44,819 nt of DNA from Deltaproteobacteria bacterium. GTDB taxonomy: Bacteria; Desulfobacterota; Binatia; UBA9968. The translations under genes and the position numbers were made by a program. Numbering within the stretch: the stretch's first letter is position 1; every line of letters begins with the position of its first letter. Below, in pieces: positions 41,289 through 44,819 of the stretch. Below the pieces are notes generated by a model. That model saw nothing but the letters and a program-made list of their open reading frames with translations. It was not told the DNA's origin and did not search any database. Location of the stretch: contig SHYW01000033.1 of the NCBI GenBank assembly GCA_009692615.1, forward strand, positions 1 to 44,819, given 5' to 3'.

Positions 41289-41322
41289 GTTAACTCGCTT
41301 TTTCTGCTGACCGAAATTTTTT

Positions 41323-41904
41323 TTATTTTCTCGATTTGATTTCAGATCTTCCGTATTTCGCCGCACTTTCGCTAACGATGAAACCAATCTTACGTTGCTT
41401 CGGCTCCGTCGGTCTCATGAGCTGGTGGATCGCGTCAAAGACTACCTTGAACTGAGCATCGTACTTTTTCTCCATAGCTTCCAACTTCCGCGCCAGCTCA
41501 GCATTAGTAGCGAGTAATTGGCGCAAGCGAACGAAGGTCCGCATGATTTCAATGTTGACATCGACTGCGCGTTTGCTGCGGAGAACGCTCGAAAGCATGG
41601 CAACGCCTTGTTCTGTAAAAGCGTAAGGCGGATGGCGCCGGCCACCCCAATCCGAACTTGATATCGCAAATTGCGATTTCAAGTTTAGGTTACCAGCCTG
41701 CGCTCTCAAATTGTGGAATTCGCCTTCGCTCAGCTGGAACATAAAATCACTGGGGAAACGATCGCGACTACGCTTGACCGCTTCGTTCAGTCTACCGACG
41801 CTTACTCCGTAAAGCAGAGCGAGATCGACATCAAGCAGCACTCTATGGCCGCGAATGAGAAGTATGGCGTGCTCAATTCTCTCGGCTGAAACTTGATTGG
41901 TCAT
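41323..41904 (-). CDS. ORF6N domain-containing protein
   Basis: The 193-residue protein carries an ORF6N domain in the first 100 residues ([60 protein letters not shown]). A helical region with a coiled-coil-like [17 protein letters not shown] and a short basic tail follow. ORF6N domains occur in phage regulators and in scattered bacterial DNA-binding proteins. No phage genes lie alongside, so it is a lone accessory gene, possibly acquired. AGGTG precedes the ATG. Confidence 0.88.
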   Translation of the reverse strand: MTNQVSAERIEHAILLIRGHRVLLDVDLALLYGVSVGRLNEAVKRSRDRFPSDFMFQLSEGEFHNLRAQAGNLNLKSQFAISSSDWGGRRHPPYAFTEQGVAMLSSVLRSKRAVDVNIEIMRTFVRLRQLLATNAELARKLEAMEKKYDAQFKVVFDAIHQLMRPTEPKQRKIGFIVSESAAKYGRSEIKSRK

Positions 41905-41922
41905 CTGGCACCTATTACCTGC

Positions 41923-43239
41923 TCAATTCTTCACTCTTTCCAGCGCTCCCGGATTATTCAAATTCGACTGCGTCTCGCGCGTGGTCGGCAGTTCGCCGCC
42001 GGTGGTGAAATAGTGGGTGCCGGCGACGAGGAGTTTTTCCGACGGGAAGCGCGTGATCACTTCGCAGCCGTCTTTGGTCACGACGACTTCTTCTTCGAGG
42101 CGCGCGGCGGACCAGCCGTCGGCCGCGGGCCAATAGGTTTCCAGCGCGAAGACCATGCCTTCTTCGATGACTTCCGGATGATCGAGGGAGACCAAGCGGC
42201 TGAAGATCGGTTTCTCCCAGATCGACAGGCCGACGCCGTGGCCGTATTGCAATGCGAAGGCGGCTTCTTCGTTGGCGAAGCCGAACTCTTGCGCCTTCGG
42301 CCAGAGCTTGACCACATCCGCCGTGGTGATGCCCGGCTTGACGATGCTGATCGCGGCGTCCATGTAGTCGCGGCTGCGTTTGTAGGCGTCGACCATCGCC
42401 GGCGACGCGCTGCCGATAGCGAACGTCCGGTAATAGCAAGTGCGGTAGCCGTTGAAGCTGTGAAGAATGTCGAAGAACGCCGGGTCGCCAGGACGGAGCA
42501 CACGGTCGGTGTAGACATGCGGATGCGGACTGCAACGCTCGCCGGAGATCGCGTTGACGCCTTCGACATGCTCGGAGCCGAGATCGTAGAGCACCTTGCT
42601 GACCACGCCGACGCATTCATTTTCTTTGACGCCCGGCTTCATGAAGCGATACAGCTCGTCGTAGGCGGCGTCGACCATCATGGTCGCGGTGTTGAGCAGC
42701 GTGATCTCGTCTTGGGTTTTGATTTTTCTGACTTCTTGCATCAACTGCTGGCCGTCGACGACTTTGATCCCTTGGGCTTGGAGCGCGAACAGCACCGGCA
42801 TCTCGATCACGTCGACGCCGACCGGCTCGTTCTGTAAATTGAGCATTTCCAATTCGAGTTTAATTTTCTTGGCGAGTTCTTCGGCCAAGCCGGAGCCGGG
42901 ATGAGTCGCGCCGCGCAAAGTGGAAATGCCAGCGCGGGAGCGCTCGCCCAACCACGGGCAATAGATCTGATGATGGCGCGCCGCCGAGCCGAAGTCCCAC
43001 AAGATCGGATCGTCATCCTGCGGCAACAAGGAGAAGCGCACCAGTTTATCCATCGCCCAGGTGCCGATATGCGTCGCGGTGATGTAGCGAATGTTGTTCA
43101 TGTCGAAGCAAAGCAGCGCGCCCAGCTCCGATTTTTTCAGCGCGCTCTTCACTCGCGCGAGGCGCTCTTGGCGCAGCCGCTCGATATTGACGCGCTCTTC
43201 CCAATCGACGGCCATCAGGCCGAAGGTTTTAAGTCCCAT
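41923..43239 (-). CDS. M24 family (Xaa-Pro peptidase/creatinase-like) protein with altered metal site
   Basis: ATG 43239, with GGAGG upstream, gives 438 residues; the open frame further upstream is repeat DNA. The N-terminal creatinase-like domain (RLARVKSALKKSELGALLCF) precedes the pita-bread domain. Of the five M24 ligands, Asp (FFDILHSFNGY), His (YGHGVGLSIWEKP) and two Glu (FALETYW, RLEEEVVVT) are present. The second Asp, expected before ITRTF-like sequence, is replaced: the segment reads GYRTCYYRTF, with Cys in that place. It may not be a dinuclear aminopeptidase; creatinase and other non-peptidase hydrolases of this fold have lost or changed ligands. Substrate unknown. Confidence 0.9.
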   Translation of the reverse strand: MGLKTFGLMAVDWEERVNIERLRQERLARVKSALKKSELGALLCFDMNNIRYITATHIGTWAMDKLVRFSLLPQDDDPILWDFGSAARHHQIYCPWLGERSRAGISTLRGATHPGSGLAEELAKKIKLELEMLNLQNEPVGVDVIEMPVLFALQAQGIKVVDGQQLMQEVRKIKTQDEITLLNTATMMVDAAYDELYRFMKPGVKENECVGVVSKVLYDLGSEHVEGVNAISGERCSPHPHVYTDRVLRPGDPAFFDILHSFNGYRTCYYRTFAIGSASPAMVDAYKRSRDYMDAAISIVKPGITTADVVKLWPKAQEFGFANEEAAFALQYGHGVGLSIWEKPIFSRLVSLDHPEVIEEGMVFALETYWPAADGWSAARLEEEVVVTKDGCEVITRFPSEKLLVAGTHYFTTGGELPTTRETQSNLNNPGALERVKN

Positions 43240-43270
43240 AAGAAACCTCCATTTCTTAATTCCTGCATTA

Positions 43271-43375
43271 CCCTCGCCTTCTGGGAGACGGAAGGGTGAG
43301 GGCAAGGGCGAACGCCGGTCGCCCCTACAAGAGCCCTCACCTCAGTCCTCTCCCAGAGGGAGAGGAAGGAGAAGG
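43271..43375. repeat. Rearranged copy of the palindromic repeat between E1-beta and the M24 gene
   Basis: Contains GGGTGAGGGC (43294-43303), GCCCTCACCT (43333-43342) and a CCTCTCCCAGAGGGAGAGG hairpin (43348-43366). It is built from the same modules as the element in the E2 linker, in inverted arrangement. A GGGCGA-N7-TCGCCC hairpin lies between. Confidence 0.75.
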
Positions 43376-43399
43376 GAGCGACGGATAATTATGCAATCG

Positions 43400-44419
43400 C
43401 TACCGCCCGCACATAATCTTTGCCATCGCCGCCACCGACTCCGGCGTCGGCACGGTTTGATCTTCGAGCACCGGCGAGAACGGCACGGGCACGTCCATGG
43501 CGCCCATGCGCTTTACCGGCGCGTCGAGATAATAAAATGCGCCGTCGGCGATTACCGACGCGATCTCCGCGGTGACGCCGTAGCGCTCGTAGCCTTCGTC
43601 GATGACGATGGCGCGGCTGGTTTTTTTTGCTGATTCGATAATCGTCGCTTTATCGAGCGGCGCCGTACAGCGCACGTCGACGACTTCGGCGCTGATATCG
43701 CTTTGCGCTAAAATTTCCGCCGCGGCCAGAGCGACCTGAACCATGCTGCTGGTGCCGACCAGCGTGATGTCGCTGCCGGCGCGCTTCACGTCGGCGACGC
43801 CGAGTGGGATCGTGTACTCTTCCGTCGGCACCGGGCCTTTGAGTTGGTACATCATCTTGTCTTCGAAAAAGGCCACCGGGTTGTCGTCGCGGATCGCCGA
43901 CTTGAGCAAACCCTTGGCGTCGTAGGGCGTTGACGGCACGACGACTTTCAATCCGGGAATATGACTCAACCATGCGTGCAAGCTCTGACTATGCTGCGCC
44001 GCGGAGCGGCGCGCGGCGCCGAGAGTTGTGCGCAGGACCATCGGCACTTTGAGCTTGCCGCCCGACATGTAGTGAATCTTCGCCGCCTGATTGACCATCT
44101 GGTCCATCGTCAGCGTGATGAAATCGCCGAACATAATGTCCACCACGGGCCGCATGCCGGTCATCGCCGCGCCGACGCCGATGCCGGCGATCCCCGCCTC
44201 GGAGATCGGAGAGTCAATCACGCGTTGCGTGCCGAATTCCTTCACCAAGCCCGACAAAACTCTAAACGGCGTGCCCGCCTCGGCGACATCTTCGCCGATG
44301 ATAAACACCGTCGGATCTCGGCGCATCTCTTCGGCGAGCGCTTCGTTGATCGCTTGAGCGAAGGTGATTTCGCGCGGGGCTGCTTCGACTGACGGTGTTT
44401 TTTGAGACGGTGATTTCAT
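43400..44419 (-). CDS. 2-oxo acid dehydrogenase E1 subunit beta (pyruvate/acetoin type)
   Basis: The 339-residue protein starts with a 17-residue Lys/Ser/Pro tail, then ITFAQAINEALAEEMRRDP, FIIGEDVAEAGTPFRV, RVIDSPISEAGIAGIGVGAA and the transketolase C-terminal domain (DKATIIESAKKTSRAIVIDEG). With an alpha subunit it forms the thiamine-diphosphate E1 that decarboxylates a 2-oxo acid and acylates E2 lipoate. Pyruvate or acetoin type is favoured by similarity, not proven. The alpha-subunit gene is not adjacent upstream, where repeats and a possible IS end occur. The E2 gene lies 3.9 kb downstream. Confidence 0.93.
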   Translation of the reverse strand: MKSPSQKTPSVEAAPREITFAQAINEALAEEMRRDPTVFIIGEDVAEAGTPFRVLSGLVKEFGTQRVIDSPISEAGIAGIGVGAAMTGMRPVVDIMFGDFITLTMDQMVNQAAKIHYMSGGKLKVPMVLRTTLGAARRSAAQHSQSLHAWLSHIPGLKVVVPSTPYDAKGLLKSAIRDDNPVAFFEDKMMYQLKGPVPTEEYTIPLGVADVKRAGSDITLVGTSSMVQVALAAAEILAQSDISAEVVDVRCTAPLDKATIIESAKKTSRAIVIDEGYERYGVTAEIASVIADGAFYYLDAPVKRMGAMDVPVPFSPVLEDQTVPTPESVAAMAKIMCGR

Positions 44420-44495
44420 GCGGTATAGTTCTCAGTTTGCAATGATCGAGAGTCCTGTCTCAAATGTCGATTGAAAAAATCTGTGGCCATCCTTC

Positions 44496-44590
44496 GTCAT
44501 TCCCGCGCACGCGGGAATCCAGGTTCGTTTGATGTAGGGGCGGACCTACGTGTCCGTCCTCGCCTGGATTCCCGTTTTCACGGGAATGAC
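44496..44590. repeat. 95-bp inverted-repeat element of the GTCATTCCCG type
   Basis: GTCATTCCCG (44496-44505) and CGGGAATGAC (44581-44590) are terminal inverted repeats. Each half is itself a hairpin: ATTCCCGCG-CA-CGCGGGAAT, and ATTCCCGT-N4-ACGGGAAT. The middle contains a GGGGCGGACCTACGTGTCCGTCC-like segment (44537-44559). Elements with these ends are common dispersed intergenic repeats in proteobacterial genomes. Confidence 0.85.
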
Positions 44591-44673
44591 GGAATAGGAC
44601 AGCCCACGTTGTTAAAGCAGCTATGAAACCGGACACTAGCTGTTCTCCTTCAATCTAAAATCCAAAATCACTT

Positions 44674-44819
44674 AAGGAACCTCTGAACAACTGCCCTGGA
44701 AGCAGGGCAGCGGAGGATAGATCGTTTTTTTCGTAATGAGTTACAGTTTTTGCGAAGTTATATCAGATTACATTTTACTCTCGTGGTTAATAGGGTCCTT
44801 AGTTTTGCCTCGATTTGCC
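44674..44819 (-). mobile_element. Possible insertion-sequence end, cut by the window edge
   Basis: The stretch GGAACCTCTGAACAACTG begins at 44676, and an 8-bp hairpin follows. On minus, an open frame entering from the right edge stops at 44768 (reading ...GKTKDPINHESKM), as would a transposase C-terminus close to a terminal repeat. I cannot name the family; the evidence is circumstantial. Confidence 0.3.

Larger units (their letters stand above)
44420..44819. other. Repeat-rich region at the right edge
   Basis: 400 bp with no complete gene. It contains the 95-bp inverted-repeat element (44496-44590), an IS-end-like stretch starting near 44675, a CTGCCCTG-GAAG-CAGGGCAG hairpin (44691-44710) and, on minus, a 16-codon open frame ending at 44768 that enters from beyond the window. 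Confidence 0.6.

Overview
The window is about 44.8 kb of chromosomal DNA from a Gram-negative bacterium. The outer membrane is implied by an outer-membrane usher, a lipid A-type acyltransferase and LspA. The mix of genes resembles uncultured lineages formerly grouped with Deltaproteobacteria (Binatia- or Tectomicrobia-like): a xenobiotic-style catabolic set (LLM flavin enzyme, amidohydrolase, cupins, mandelate-racemase family, UbiD, MmgE/PrpD, many ABC solute-binding proteins), adenylylatable GlnA with PII, and sigma-54-type promoters. That placement is an inference from gene content, not from a marker gene.

Layout. 1-5.0 kb: catabolic/uptake genes (a cut-off amidohydrolase and an LLM oxidoreductase on minus; two tandem cupins, a solute-binding protein and an enolase-superfamily enzyme on plus). 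5.2-6.9 kb: a secreted protein of unknown function with two Ig-like repeats behind a sigma-54-type promoter, closed by a strong terminator. 7.1-12.2 kb: the conserved mnmE-mnmG-parA-parB block with two parS sites flanking mnmG; rsmG, usual in this order, is absent. 12.3-14.6 kb: a DUF255 thioredoxin-like protein and a cold-shock protein (minus). 14.7-18.6 kb: glycosyltransferase-like protein, ispH, a VOC protein and MmgE/PrpD (plus).

18.7-27.7 kb is the most striking part. A sigma-54-type promoter precedes amt-glnA-glnB (ammonium uptake, assimilation and PII signalling). Directly downstream lies a spore-coat-U-type chaperone-usher pilus locus, whose two transcription units each start with their own GG-N10-GC promoter. 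Its usher carries three gapless 79-residue copies of the N-terminal chaperone-binding-type domain instead of one, and its chaperone gene carries a 1-nt frameshift.

27.9-31.5 kb (minus): a UbiD decarboxylase, a class II aldolase and a frameshifted lipid A-type acyltransferase. 31.5-35.3 kb (plus): a small HExxH protein, then ileS-lspA. 35.3-38.3 kb (minus): an Smr protein, then an SsuABC-like importer behind an E2 acyltransferase gene. 39.5-44.4 kb (minus): a two-gene retropepsin-like module, an orphan solute-binding protein, an ORF6N protein, an M24 peptidase homologue with an altered metal site, and the E1-beta subunit. E1-beta and E2 are therefore separated by about 4 kb of unrelated genes. 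Palindromic repeats of several kinds sit inside the E2 linker, beside E1-beta and at the right edge, where a possible insertion-sequence end begins.
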